This document shows positions 42,482-53,755 of a stretch of 64,000 nt of DNA, piece by piece; positions within the stretch are counted from its first letter, which is position 1, and each line of letters opens with the position of its first letter. The stretch lies in assembly GCA_037042915.1 (NCBI GenBank), contig CM073199.1:3472001-3536000 (forward strand), read 5' to 3'. Under the pieces are notes generated by a model. It was given only the letters and a program-made list of their open reading frames with translations, had not been told where the DNA came from and did no database searches. The position numbers and the translations under genes were made by a program. The DNA comes from Auricularia sp. M13 (lineage: Eukaryota; Basidiomycota; Agaricomycetes; Auriculariales; Auriculariaceae).

Positions 42482-43899
42482 ATGCAGCTCACTCGCGGAC
42501 TGTCCACCCTCCTCGCCATCACTTATGCTCTCGCGGCGGCCGTTCAGCCCTGGCAGTCGCTCGCCGGCTTGTCTCATGAGGAGGTCGAGATGTTTGCGCG
42601 CACTGTCAAGGTGCCCATCGTCGGCGCCGAGCCAGTCCCCCCACCAATCGCGGACACGAGCTAGAAGCTTATCAACGACGCCGCACATCCGTACAAGCCG
42701 CTCCAGAAAGGAGACCAGCGCGGTATGTAATCCCCATCCATGTTCATTGACATCGCTGAGTAGCCTTGACCAGGTCCTTGCCCTGGCCTGAACGCGCTCG
42801 CCTCTCACGGAGTGAGTCTCACACAGTTCCGCAGATCTTGAACGACATGCTAACAACACATCATTACAGTACCTCCCGCGTTCGGGTGTGGCCACTCCTG
42901 CGCAGATTATCACTGCCGTCCAGGAGGGCTTTAACATGGGACACGATATCGCGACGTTCGTCACATACGCCGCGTTCCTCGTCAACGGAAACCATCTCAC
43001 CAATCTCATGAGCATTGGTGCGCAATGCCAACATCTTGAGCTCTCGCTGATGGTCGAACAGGTGGTCTCTCGCCCCTCACCGGAATGGCGCCGCCGAAGC
43101 CGGCCCTCGCGGGCGGTTTGAACGTACACGGCACTTTCGAAGGTACGATGGCGAGCTTTATTGGAGTTGCATGAGCTTATGCCTTGACTTACCAGGCGAC
43201 GCGAGCCTCACGCGCAGCGACGACGCCCTGGGCGACAACCACAGCTTCAACGCGACGCTCTTCGATCTGGTAAGTGGAACGCGCTGACCCATATGCATCT
43301 GCTGATGAATATCTCAGCTTGTCAAAGACAGCAAGACGTACGGCGGTGGCAGGTACAACCTCACTGCCGCGGGCGAAGTCCGCTGGCGCCGCATCCAAGA
43401 GTCCATCGCGCACAACCCCAGCTTCTTCTTCAGCAACCCTCGCTTCAGCACCGCCTACGCCGAGTCCATCTTCCCCATTGCCTACTTCATTGATGGCCGC
43501 GTCAAGGGCGACGACGTGCGCGAGGCTACGGGGCTCGACCTGGAGGTCATGCGCGGCTTCTTCGAGGACCACCGCATGCCGAACGATTTCTACCGCCGCG
43601 AGGGTGCGTACGGTCTCCATGAAGTCGGCAGCATCAGCAAGGTGCTCCTTGCGATGCACCCGGTCAACCCCGGCTTCAACAACGGCACGGTCAACAACTA
43701 CGTCGACGACCCGGACTTCTTCGGCGAGGACGAGGGCAACACGAGCTGCGCGCTCTACCGCAGGTTCGTCAACAACACCGTCGCGCTGTACCCCAACCCC
43801 CAGGGACAACTCCGCGATGCGATCAATGTCAACCTCGACAACTTCTACACCATTGCTTCGATGGACGAGGACTGCCTTCAGTCTCACCCCTATGCCTGA
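42482..43899 (+). pseudogene. Unspecific peroxygenase paralogue with one premature stop codon
   Basis: Exons 42482-42722, 42774-42811, 42870-43017, 43062-43142, 43196-43269 and 43318-43899 match the first peroxygenase exon for exon; exons 1-5 have identical lengths (241, 38, 148, 81, 74). They join to 388 codons. The signal peptide (MQLTRGLSTLLAITYALAAA), the PCP motif (RGPCPGLNALASHG) and the EGD-R motif (EGDASLTRSDD) are all kept. Codon 61 is TAG (42662-42664) where the paralogue has Ser, so translation would end before the heme ligand. No other lesion is seen, and intron 4 keeps a normal GT donor. It is a very young pseudogene, or a stop-codon polymorphism, readthrough case or base-call error. 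Confidence 0.85.
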
Positions 43900-44097
43900 G
43901 TTTTCTTAGATTTTGTCGTCCGTCGTACTCGCAGCTAGACTTATAGAGATTGACTCGTAATACCAGCCCTTCCTTTGATCGCCGTGCGATCCAACTTTAG
44001 GATTCTTTCATCTCCCGTCTGAACAGTGCAATACCCTTCAAGATAAATTCTGGGTGGAGTACTCGGCGTAGCACCTGCGCTACAAGACGCCCAACTC

Positions 44098-44980
44098 TCA
44101 AACTTGCTTGATACACACAGCCCACTTCTGCTCGTCCTCATTCCACTGGTGATTACCACTGTCAAGGTTTCAGAAATCGTGTGGGATACACAGAGCCATG
44201 AACAAAGCATACCTGAGGCGACGGTTGCGAGCATAGTCACCGGCACGGCCGGCATCCAGGGTCTGAACCAGATTGGCGAGCGTGGGATACTGACCCGCGG
44301 TGATAGGATTCTTGCTGCCGTACATCTCGGCGAACTTGAGGTGGACTGCGTAGAGCTTGAGGTCCGCAACGGTGAGCTGCACCTACGGCTGAGCGCGCGA
44401 TCTCACGATTTCCCACCTGGGCCGATACGACGCACCTTGTCGCCGAAGTAGTATGGCCCTCCGCGGGAAGCAGCGAAGCGCTCGTGGAAGCGCAGGAACG
44501 AGGGGATAAGCTGCTCGACGTTCTTCTTCTGTGCCTCGCGGCGGGCTTCGACGGTCGCCAGATCGTCGGTCGCGCGGATCCTGTCGTCCATGTCCTTGAG
44601 CGAAGACGCGACGCTGAAACACTCGGCGCGCGAGAACGCGTCGGTCCCGGGCACGAGGGATAAAGTCTCTGCCAGATAGGCCTCGATGACGAACGACTCA
44701 AAGAGCTCCTGCAAGTAGAAGTTGCGATGTTAGAAAGAACAAGCACCGCGAGGTGAGTGTGATGGTGGCAACGAACCTTCTTGGTGCCGTCCGCGTTGTG
44801 AATCGTGAGCCTCGGGACCCTGCCAAATGTCATAGACTCCTTGAGGCCGGGCCAGTTGCCCACGTAGTTGAAGAACGTGTTCTCATACGGTGCTCCCGCG
44901 ACATCAAGAATCATCCGCGGCAGGTCGCCTAACGCCGGCACGGGAAAGTACGAGATTTCGTAGCGGGTCGCTTGCGCCAT
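44098..44980 (-). CDS. Glutathione S-transferase (235 aa)
   Basis: Exons 44980-44777, 44708-44436, 44382-44213 and 44158-44098 join to 236 codons with GT-AG introns throughout. The N-terminal thioredoxin-like half starts MAQATRYEISYFPVPALGD; a Tyr in YEISYF is in the position of the catalytic Tyr of sigma/alpha/mu GSTs. It continues through GRVPRLTIHNADG (the cis-Pro VPxL element) and an SxxIxxYLA-like ESFVIEAYLAE. The helical C-terminal half includes FGDKVQLTVADLKLYAV, where the Asp is the usual N-capping residue. The protein ends EQKWAVCIKQV. The role is conjugation of glutathione to electrophiles, in the cytosol. Its 3' end lies 199 bp from that of the peroxygenase paralogue (tail to tail), so shared function is not implied. 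Confidence 0.85.
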
Positions 44981-46013
44981 GGTTCTCGCACAGTGTAGGG
45001 CTGAAAGGTGGGCGTGAGCTAAGGACCCCTCGTTCTCACTGGCAGCAGTGATATACGCTCCTTTTTTTGATTGGTAAGCACGCTTGGTAAGCAACCAACG
45101 CCCGTTTGGATTCGGAAGCCGCTGTCAATTTCGCAGTTCCCATACAGTAGGTACCCTACCGATGCTCAGGACCTGGACGCAGACATTGGAAATGGCTGTG
45201 TCCGCAGTAGGGCTCGATGATCAGGATCTGCCAGGAAACGACTGGATGCAACGGACTGGCATTGCCATGAGGTGCAGATACGGGTGTACTGTACCACTGC
45301 ATTCAAGTCCATTGTAGCATTTTACCCGTTCACCTCGCCCGCAAGATTTTGTTCCCGGAATTATTCAGTCAAGGGATGCCGGAAATATCGGGGCACGTCG
45401 CCGCCAACGAAGATAACGATAGTGAGACGTCTCCGACGCACAGTGAAGACGCATCTTTATGCATCGAAACGTGGGTGGAGATACGATTTCTCAGAGGAAC
45501 GAGATTATACTGTACAAAAGAGTGTTTCACACAAGGTGTCAAGAAATCGGTGTTCAGCCGCAACGCATTGAAGGAGCACCGGCGAAGTAAGGCGAGCTGC
45601 TACACGCCACATGGAGAAAACGGAACGAGAAGCTCTCTGATTGTAGATGATGTAAAATTGGCTTTGAGGCGAAGTCCTTCTGCAGATCCACAGCGAAACT
45701 GACGCCAAAGAGTGATGACGAGCAACTGCCACTGACAGAAAGACAATACAGTCGAAGCCCTCATAAGCCATAGCCCTCTTCGTCCATAACCCATAGCCGG
45801 GCAGAGCGTTTGGCCACCTCCGGAATCGCAATTTACATACCAATACCCGCCCTCTTAGGCCATGATTCACATGACCCATAGGTTTTCGGGGGTCCCAAGT
45901 GCCATGGCTTATAAGGGCTTCGACTGTAAGTAGCACAGGTCCAATCGCTTGGCGCGTGCATCGATAGGGGACGCATCGTACCGACTGGCTGCGTACCGAG
46001 CGAATCGATAGAT
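44981..46013. other. No gene recognised
   Basis: GST upstream region and unassigned frames of up to 170 codons without motifs. Confidence 0.45.
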
Positions 46014-46565
46014 TCAATCTGGTCGTCCAGGTACTCCTCGGAGTTCAACGGCGCGTTCCGCCTCACATGTGCTGTTCAGGATCACGTGCAGGCGGACTTC
46101 GCCATCACACTTCGGACGAGTGAGCGCCTCGAACTTGTAGGACGGAAAGAGGTCGCCGTGAGGATCCAGGTACACTTCCCGCTGGCGCCTCAGCTGCCTG
46201 TAGCGCTTGCTACCGTAGTGTATGGCGTCAAAACAGCTATCGTGAAGATAGCGAGCTGATCTGCGCCAGGTGAGACGAGACGTAGACCTGTGACGTTGCG
46301 GACGCTCTCCCTGGAGGTTCATGAGACAGGATCGCTCATAGACCAATCCAGCCGGAGGGGGGCGTACGACGTCCATGCCTAGGCTGTGTATGAAAAAAGG
46401 GTCGCCGCGGTACCAAGCCTTGTGTTTGCACGCTTTGCCAATTTCGCATCGCCGCAGCAAGTGATCAGTGGGCAGGGAAGCCAAGAGCTCAACAAGGAAA
46501 GCAAATGAAGACGCTGAGTGAGCCCAAGCCTCGAGTTCAAAAGGTGTGTCACTCGCCAGAATTCG
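46014..46565 (-). CDS. Candidate protein-coding frame, unknown (partial)
   Basis: A minus-strand frame of about 180 codons, open from 46565 to TGA-type stop at 46014, with protein-like composition: LASDTPFELEAWAHSASS, then ASLPTDHLLRRCEIGKACKH, then a basic stretch and KFEALTRPKCDGEVRLHV. No ATG fits its start well, so an upstream exon would be needed. I recognise no domain, and chance remains possible. Confidence 0.32.
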   Translation of the reverse strand, partial: RILASDTPFELEAWAHSASSFAFLVELLASLPTDHLLRRCEIGKACKHKAWYRGDPFFIHSLGMDVVRPPPAGLVYERSCLMNLQGERPQRHRSTSRLTWRRSARYLHDSCFDAIHYGSKRYRQLRRQREVYLDPHGDLFPSYKFEALTRPKCDGEVRLHVILNSTCEAERAVELRGVPGRPD

Positions 46566-47514
46566 TCACAATCTAAGGCACCCAACGCAGTGCGATGCTC
46601 TGGGATCTTCGGCTCATTCAAGTGAGTAAGGCCACACTGCCGCCGCCGCCAGCGCTGTCTGTGTAACCGCCCTGGATGTAATGACGCCAGACTAGAGCAA
46701 ACCAGGGTGCTTGGCGTCTAGCAACGACGGCGAGCTTGTTGAGCCAGAAGGCTGAGTAGGCTGAGTAGAAACAGAACGTCATGGCGGCCAAGTTGGAGCT
46801 TAGACTTTAGAGTTGGCGCGGCGGCGCGCGAGTAGCACAGGAGTAGCACAGGACTGGAAACAAAGAGCGAAACGTTTAACAAGTCCATGCAGCTCAAGCA
46901 CTGATGATAGCGATGGTCGCTGCACAGCAGCCAGAAAGTCGCCTGGAAGGATTTGCTGGGGAATGCTCCGCCGCTGAAAGCATACGTGTGCCGAGCGAGA
47001 GGCCGAGTTTGCTGAACGTGGATCGAAGCGCACATGCGTCATGAGATGGTGTGTTCGACTTCTGAGATCTGAGAACGTCCCGAGGCACGCTTCGTCGCGT
47101 GCCGGCGGCGCGATCAAGCATGGGATGGTCGCGCAACAAGTGCCGCCCGCGTCGCCAGGCCTAGGACCGCCCAGGGCCCAGGTACGGGGCCGTTTCGAGG
47201 ATAGCGGCGGGGACAAGTGCGCGACCTCATGGGAAGCTGCGGATAAACCCAAGGCGAGCCACAGCCACTTGAGCCCGTGCCTGGCCGGGGCCGGCTGCAG
47301 AGCTCCCTTGTCCGGCGTGCAAACAAACGAAGCCTACTCGGATCCACGCACTGGCCGTGCTGCGTCGCTGCGACGCGGCCTCCGCCAGCGCAGGGCCTGC
47401 GGCAGGGCCAGGGATGGGGCAGGATGGGCCGGGGGCAAACCAGGGCGTCAGGTGATGCCAGGATCAGGCACGCCGCCGTGCTCGGCACACGCCGAGCTGT
47501 CGAAGCATGCGAAA

Positions 47515-47522
47515 TATAAAAT
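47515..47522 (+). promoter_or_regulatory. TATA box of the repeat-peptide precursor gene
   Basis: TATAAAAT 57 nt before the ATG at 47579, with a C/T-rich leader (CTCGCTGCCACCTCTCCCGC) between them. Confidence 0.7.
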
Positions 47523-47578
47523 CGGACTTGTCCGCCGAGTTTGCATCGTGATTCCCTCGCTGCCACCTCTCCCGCACA

Positions 47579-47827
47579 ATGCGCCTGACCGCTCTTTTTG
47601 CCCTCGCCCTGTGCGCCATTGGCGTCTCCGCCGCACCCGCTGCTGCCCCGGAGAAAGGTGCGCACCTTATTTGCCACAGGCCCCATCATCGCTCATGACC
47701 TATTTTCGCAGTCGAGCCTTTGGGCACGCCTGGATGGAAGCGCGACGACGGCCCCGTAGTCGACGGCACGCCTGGCTGGAAACGCGGCGGCACGCCTGGC
47801 TGGAGGCGCGGAACCCCCGGCTGGTAG
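47579..47827 (+). CDS. Kex2-processed repeat peptide precursor: four GTPGW repeats (64 aa)
   Basis: Exon 1 47579-47657 encodes a signal peptide (MRLTALFALALCAIGVSA) plus a short Ala/Pro pro-region (APAAAPEK). A 54-nt intron (GTGCGC donor, TTCGCAG acceptor) is followed by exon 2 47712-47827. After a short VEPL, exon 2 encodes GTPGW-KR, DDGPVVD-GTPGW-KR, G-GTPGW-RR and a final GTPGW before TAG. The dibasic KR/KR/RR pairs are classic Kex2 sites, and Kex1 trimming would leave peptides ending in GTPGW; the last copy ends exactly at the stop codon. The layout matches yeast alpha-factor precursors and the KEP (Kex2-processed repeat protein) class, including dikaritin RiPP precursors. It lacks the CaaX motif of basidiomycete mating pheromones. 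The product may be a signal peptide or a modified peptide; no modifying enzyme is seen nearby. Confidence 0.88.
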
Positions 47828-50044
47828 TCGCCCCCCGCGAAACAACAACGGTGCGTGCGTGCCTTGCCTTCGCTTCCTCGCGCCCTGACAACGAGCTCCC
47901 GCCAACAGAAACTCTCATGTCGATTGCTCCCTTGACTCTCTCTCTGGGCCCCTGCTTGCTGTAAACAGCCGTTGCCGCGCGCGCCGTCCTTCTCTTCACC
48001 CACACGACACGTCGCGCGCTTTTTTGATTTTATTTTCTCTCGTTCGTCCTGGCACTAGCCGCCCCTTACCTCTCTTTAGTTTCTAGTTGTTGTCTCGCCA
48101 AGTAGCACACTGTACTACCTCAAATCCTACCCTCAAGCCACGCCGCGCTGCGATTAATCTTTTGCCTACCTACCTTTCAGTCGTTTTGGCGCGGACAGCG
48201 GGCCAAGTCGACGTCATGATGTTATTGGCGCCGTTCACAGTCCCCGTGAAGCGTGTCAACGCCTATTAGACTCGCCTTTCCCCGTCGTCGACGACAGCCA
48301 GCAAGGCACATGAGGGACATGCGCCGCGCCCTGATAGTGATAGCGTCGTGATGCATCAAGTTCGCTACATATATCGCCAGCCACCACCGCCTTCCCTCCA
48401 TCGTTTCACCTCGTACTGCGCTGATCGTGTTCGGCGTTGCCTTGCTTGCTGGCACCCTCGGCGTCGCAGACAGTCCGCACGAATGAAGTGTTGAACGTTG
48501 AACGCTTGGCGGATCAACCGCGATAGCGGGTGCACGCCTTCCATTCTGGGAACGCGAGACGTAAATCTCGACCTACACGCGTCCGCGTCCCGTGACCGGT
48601 GTGCTCGTGCGTCGATGGGTTCTGAGAGCGTGCGTCATTCTTCGCCAGTCTCGTGTGTCGGGGATTGCTTCCAGCGCCGCCGCAAGATCCCGGAATGGTG
48701 CAAACTGACTGTATCATACTATCAGATGCGGGCCGAGTGTATCAGCGGTGCATGTCGACTGTATAAGATCGCAGGGGTGACTGGGACCGCATCCGGACCG
48801 CGGGATACAGTGCACTACAATTCCCTGGGTCCCTGTGCTTGCGCAGGAACTTCCGCAACACCGCATGCTTCCGACTCCCTGCATTCCTCCGCCGCTCCGA
48901 AGCCAGCACATCTTGGAACGGAAAACAGCTTATCTGATCATGTTGCTGTTGCTGTCATCGGAGATGTGCAGATACTTCCAGCCCCGCTGAGCAAGGCCTT
49001 AAGTATCAGCAGATGTCAGCGAGCGCCATTTGAGACTGGGCACGTGCGAGCAATCTCGTTCCTCCAGTGCTGGAGGGCGAGGCCTCTGAGTCCTTAATCT
49101 CAGTTTCGGTAACGATCTTCTGCAGGGGCAGACTCGCGTTATACGCTCCTGAATGTAGGAATCATCACAATCTCCGATGGCAGCGGCGCTGTGCGGTCAT
49201 TGCGATCGCATCCGTCTGCCCTCCCAGAACAGGTCGCAGCAGTTGAATTTCGTCAGACAGCGACAACGTGTCCACTAAGCAGGCTGTTTATGAGGAATAC
49301 GAGATTCAAAATCTCAGACACCGAATGAGAGGTCATCCGGGTAGTCATGATAACAGCTCTCACTTTGCTGTACATACCAGCCGGCAGAGACTGATCCAAT
49401 TTTTCGCCGTATGCATTTCCGGAATGCCTGTTATATATGTTCGCATAGGATCGCAATTGAATTAGCGGCTTGAGAGTTACAGAACAGCCCCTGCGATGTT
49501 TTGATTTCTGCTTTTGCGGAGGTGACACCAGGCGGACAAGAGTTGACCTCGGTTGAACAATCACATTTCGACATTTCATGGCGCACATATGAACACAGGC
49601 TAGAAGTACATACTTCACACCATACGAGCTAGATTGTACAGGTTTGAGTCTCCAACCCTCGTTCGTCTGTTCGGCAATTTCACGTTGTCGTCTCGGTCTG
49701 AATGCTAAACGAGTGAGCGAAGAAGCCAAAGAGTTGACTGTTGAACATCAGTGGCGAACTAGCACACACGGTAGGACATACGTTTCGGGTCGTGAGCGCG
49801 TATCATGTGCTTCTAAAAGCAGCAAGGGCCCTAGGTGAGCAGGCCAATGCGCGTCGATATTACCCAGAGCTTACTTACGTTCAAGGCGTTCCGATAAAAG
49901 AAGCTGAGCGAGCAGCCTTTGAACTCGCACGGGAACCAGCCATCCAGGATTGCACCATGGTTCGGGTGATCCTTGGGTACGTTCGGCGGCGGTTTCTGCG
50001 CGGGAACGGGCGGGGCGACGGGGATAGGGTAATACAACATCGGT
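47828..50044. other. No gene recognised
   Basis: 3' flank of the peptide gene and unassigned DNA. A 199-codon frame at 48498-49097 has no motif. Nothing else can be supported. Confidence 0.45.
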
Positions 50045-50385
50045 AACCGACTCACTCTTGCAGGCTTACGGGTGCGTTGTATGTCCCGTCTGCTGAGATG
50101 CCATTTCTCACGCCAAATTAGTTGCACATCGCCCGAAGACAGCCGTGGACTACGACCGCCTCATTGTTCTCGACAAAGGTCTGAATCAGTGTCTCTCAGC
50201 ACCTGTATTGGGGCAGACTGAGTCTTCCACAGGAAACATTGTCGAGTTTGACACACCACTCAATCTCATCCGCAAGCAGGGAGGTTACTTCCGCAATATG
50301 GCGCTCAAGAGTGGGACGTTCTCCCGACTCGAGGCAATCGCAGTCGCTGCAGCGAAGAGTAAAGACACCAGGACGTAGATCGAGG
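50045..50385 (+). pseudogene. Inverted duplicate of the 3' end of the ABCC transporter gene
   Basis: The sequence repeats, in opposite orientation, the last part of the ABCC gene at about 55284-55600, at roughly 90-95% identity. It holds [11 protein letters not shown], an intron-like gap, then [18 protein letters not shown] and [10 protein letters not shown]. The last intron is retained, so this is a DNA-level copy and not a retrocopy. It lacks both ATP-binding sites and is not functional. It lies about 5 kb from its source, just beyond the 3' end of the DUF6534 gene. Confidence 0.85.
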
Positions 50386-50681
50386 CAATTCAGTCAGAGT
50401 AGAGCAACATCTTGCTTACTATTTGGGCTCTACCTGTCGAGGTATATAGTCGCCCAGACGCAGAGGCAAGACGACAATTCCGCTGTGCATACGAACCCTG
50501 AGGTTATTATTGTGCTATAGCGACCGTGAATGGCGGGCGATACCAAGAAACAAGAAGTGCGAAGTGGTGTACTGTACACATGCGATCGATGTCGATATCG
50601 TCCCGGCCGGACAAGCAAGAAGGAGGGAAAGACAGCTACAAATGCACGAAAGCGACGAAAGGAGTGGGAGTGGGGCGCGCG

Positions 50682-52571
50682 TCACGTCCCATCTGGAGGT
50701 TTTGGTGGCCTGCACAGAATTGCGGCATCAGCAACGGAAGGGAAGGGCAGCGTGCGGACGGAGAGGGAGACGGAGACGTACTGCCGCTCCTCGCGCGACT
50801 TGCTGGAAAGGGGGGACGAGTCCTCGAGCTTGAGCGCCGCGTCCCCGACGGGCGTGTCGCCATGTAGAGTGTGTCGGGCCTGCGGGAGCGAGTCGGCGGC
50901 GGACATCGGCGAGGTCGCCGTCGCCGTCGCCGTGCCCGTCTGAGCGCTCGCGCTGGCTCGATGCCGCGCGGTCCGTGCGGGCTCGGCAATGGCGCCGCCT
51001 GCAGGGGCCAAGTTGAGCTCATGCCGCACGACAAACGCGCTCGTGCGCAGCGAGATGCGGCCGAGGTTGCCCGCGCGGTGGTTGTCGAGGCGTTCGCGCA
51101 GGTCGGCTCGCCTAGGGTTGCGAAAAAGCGGGCGCGTCAGGCTCACGAGGTTGGAGGAAGGGAACAGTGACGTACGAGTTCAAGGTGGTCATGAGCGCAT
51201 GACAGTACATTTTGCCTGTGCAGCTGAGGAACAGGAAAACGAGGCTGCTTTGCTGCCGCTGCCGTCAGCGTGCAGAACGAACCGCATACAGAAACACGCA
51301 CGTTGATGTAGAACGAGAACGTCAGGCTGAGCGCGATGCACACTAGACACGGCGCGGCGCTCTCGACCGCGATGCGCGCGACGCGGAAGATGACGGCGTC
51401 GAGGGCGTGCACGCCCGTACGCTGCTGCAGCAGATGATAGAGCACTAGCAAAAGCAAAGGAAAAGCGGCTGTGAGAATTTTCATTTGGGAAGGTCGTCCG
51501 GAACGTACGGATCGTGGTGATTGTGAGGTCCAGCCCGACGGTGATGGTCATCCACGCAATAACTGCCCGCAATGGTTAGCTCAAAGTTAACAACGCGTCT
51601 GGCGACAACGACGCGGGAGGCTGCGCGGTCTGGACTTCACTTACAGCTTGGGAAGATGCCGTCGTAATAAGCCGCGATAGAGGTGAACTGGAGACATGGG
51701 GAGTTACGGTAGGACACTGTACATTGAAGAGCCACGTACGAGTGCAATTCCAGCCGCCGTCTCGAGCACGATGGCTGACCCCAGCGTGATTAATGTCCTT
51801 CGCGAATTGCGCGTCATCTGCGGCACAGTCACGTTCGAGTGCACGTCAGAAAATCGCACTGAGCGCGTACCCTGGAGCAACGAAAGACCTGCGCGGTTCA
51901 TCTTGCGTCAGAGAGATGCATACCGAATTTGTAAGACTTGCGAACCAGTGCCGCTTGAATCAAAGACGTGACGAGCGTGTTCTGCCAGTGCAAACTATCT
52001 TTAGCTCTTTGAGGAGCGCATGCAGGGCAGAGTCCAGCGACTCACCAGGGCGGGGTCGGCCCAGCTCTGCTGCAGCGGCCGTCAGCCTCCAGGTCGAGCT
52101 TTGCATTGGAGAGCCGTGCGAACCATAACGACAATCTGGGCGCGCCGCCGGCCGTCACGGTCAGAACGCGCGATTGGGTTTGCCAAAGCGAACGCCACGC
52201 ACCCAAGGCTTGTCGAAAATCATGACCTCCCAGACGTGATACAGGGTGAGGCAGGACTGCATGCTGCGAACTTGGTCAGCACGCGGTTGAACGCAGGGGG
52301 AAGGAGCACCGTGACCCACGTCCCGAGCACGAGGATGAGCGCGACGAATGCGCGGATACGGCGGTCGTCGTCGAGCCCCCGGCCCTGCAGCCGAAAGTAG
52401 TGCTCGCCCTGCGAGAACAGCAAGCCCTGGAGCAAGCATTGCACTGAGAAACGCGGAGATGGACAGCATCAGGCCAGGCACGCGAGCGCGCCAAGGACGA
52501 TACGGACCGAAGCCGGCGAGCAAGACAGGCCCATGGAAGTGCCGCTCCCGCTCCCGCTCGCTCGCGTCCAT
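50682..52571 (-). CDS. DUF6534-type integral membrane protein
   Basis: The start is ATG 52571 (MDASERERERHFHGPVLLAG). Exon 1 (52571-52508) and exon 2 (from 52443) join to give FVQCLLQGLLFSQGEHYF. A further intron is followed by SCLTLYHVWEVMIFDKPWV. The later part contains AVIAWMTITVGLDLTITTI, YHLLQQRTGVHALDAVIFRV and SAAPCLVCIALSLTFSFYI, then MYCHALMTTLNS-like and an Arg-rich cytoplasmic tail (NPRRADLRERLDNHRAGN) ending near 50682. This succession of helices, with an Asp-Thr/Ser pair and a short loop before YxLxxxRTG, is the DUF6534 pattern, a large family restricted to mushrooms and of unknown role. Several middle exons could not be fixed, so intermediate boundaries are approximate. Confidence 0.65.
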
Positions 52572-53606
52572 GCGCTGAGCGGTCGACGGTGGAAAGAGCA
52601 CAGAGCAAACACGGCAACCGTCACGACCATTCGGATGACGCTTCGCGTTGATGCGCACGGAAAATCCCATCCACGCCAGCCGATTTTGGAAACTGGTTCA
52701 ATCCGGAACCTTTTCCAGTCACAGTGCGTTCCCATGAGCGTTTTGGCACGTCCAAAGTGCCTATCAGCAAGCTGAAAACCCTACATTGTCCTTCGCTGTC
52801 CACGGCAGACCGCCCTGCAGCTGGCTTTTTCGATTCGGGCTTCAGAGTTCGCTGGCAGCCTTCAACATCCGCCTTTCCTCAATGGTCGCGAGATGCAGTG
52901 GAGTCTGTCATGAATGCATTTCCCAAAGCATACCGGGAACTGTTCTTTTGAGATCCATTCAGGGACGCATACTCTAAAAGTCCATCAGGACCTCAAGTCG
53001 GCAGCAAAAGAGTAGCCATGGACAATGGCTTGGAAGGCAGCACGGACTGGCGCGAAGTTGAGCTCGATCATATAGCACGCCGCCTCAGTGACTGCGGAGT
53101 TCAGGTCTCACGAATGGCTGCTCAGTGATGTTCCATCACTAATTGTCCGTTTGATGTGTAAGACAGAGCTGAGAACTGCACGTGCCGCCAACAGGACGCC
53201 GGAGGATTTACAAGAATGCTTCGCCTGTATGGGGACCCGAAGACTGGCAAGCCATGATATAGAGTCGAGGAAGCCAGCGGAGTCAGAGGGCCGGGAGTGC
53301 TCGTCGAAGATTTCGGATCCAACATGATGAAGTTGATAAGAAAGAGACGTGACAAGGGCAAGAGTTTCACTTGATTGGCGACATACTGTTCCCACGGCAG
53401 ATGGGCGTCAGGCAATCGAAAGTGTTTGGTGCTGAGCGCACCATCGCGTACGACGCCAGGCGCCGCGTTGATGGCCAAAGATCACGAGCAGCGACTAAGT
53501 CTCTGGCAGCTGCTAAACACTTCGGAGAAATCAGTCCAGTTTCCAGTCAGGGAGAGTCCTTCGATGGCGAGTATCAGAGGGAATTTCGCCTCTGGTAAAC
53601 AGGTGA

Positions 53607-53755
53607 GCGCAAATTTAGTGACGTCGCTGACATCCTCCGTCCGTTTTCCGATCTCCTCGGTGGCTCTGAGGATGAGCCGCTGAAATTTAGTGCGGCGCAA
53701 ATTTAGTGACGTCGCTGACATCCTCCGTCCGTTTTCCGATCTCCTCGGTGGCTCT
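53607..53755. repeat. 88-bp-period tandem duplication in the F-box gene
   Basis: A 61-bp segment is repeated exactly at 53607-53667 and 53695-53755, 88 bp apart. Because 88 is not a multiple of three, the duplication shifts the frame of the overlapping F-box gene. Confidence 0.92.

Noticed and set aside
47579-47827. Reading the repeat peptide as a basidiomycete lipopeptide mating pheromone
   Set aside because: The C-terminus is GTPGW, not a CaaX box, and a secretory signal peptide is present, which mating pheromone precursors of this phylum lack.
47041-47964. 307-codon frame on the + strand, longest in its region
   Set aside because: It overlaps the spliced peptide precursor in another frame, has GC-driven composition (Arg, Pro, Ala, Gly), no motif, and ignores the clean TATA, signal peptide and intron of the peptide gene.
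48498-49097. 199-codon + strand frame
   Set aside because: No start context, motif or splice support; composition resembles surrounding non-coding DNA.
42482-50000. Peroxygenase copy, GST and repeat-peptide gene as one biosynthetic cluster
   Set aside because: The genes lie within 5.5 kb, but orientations and promoters differ, the peroxygenase is interrupted, and no modifying enzyme or transporter sits beside the peptide gene. Proximity alone is not enough.
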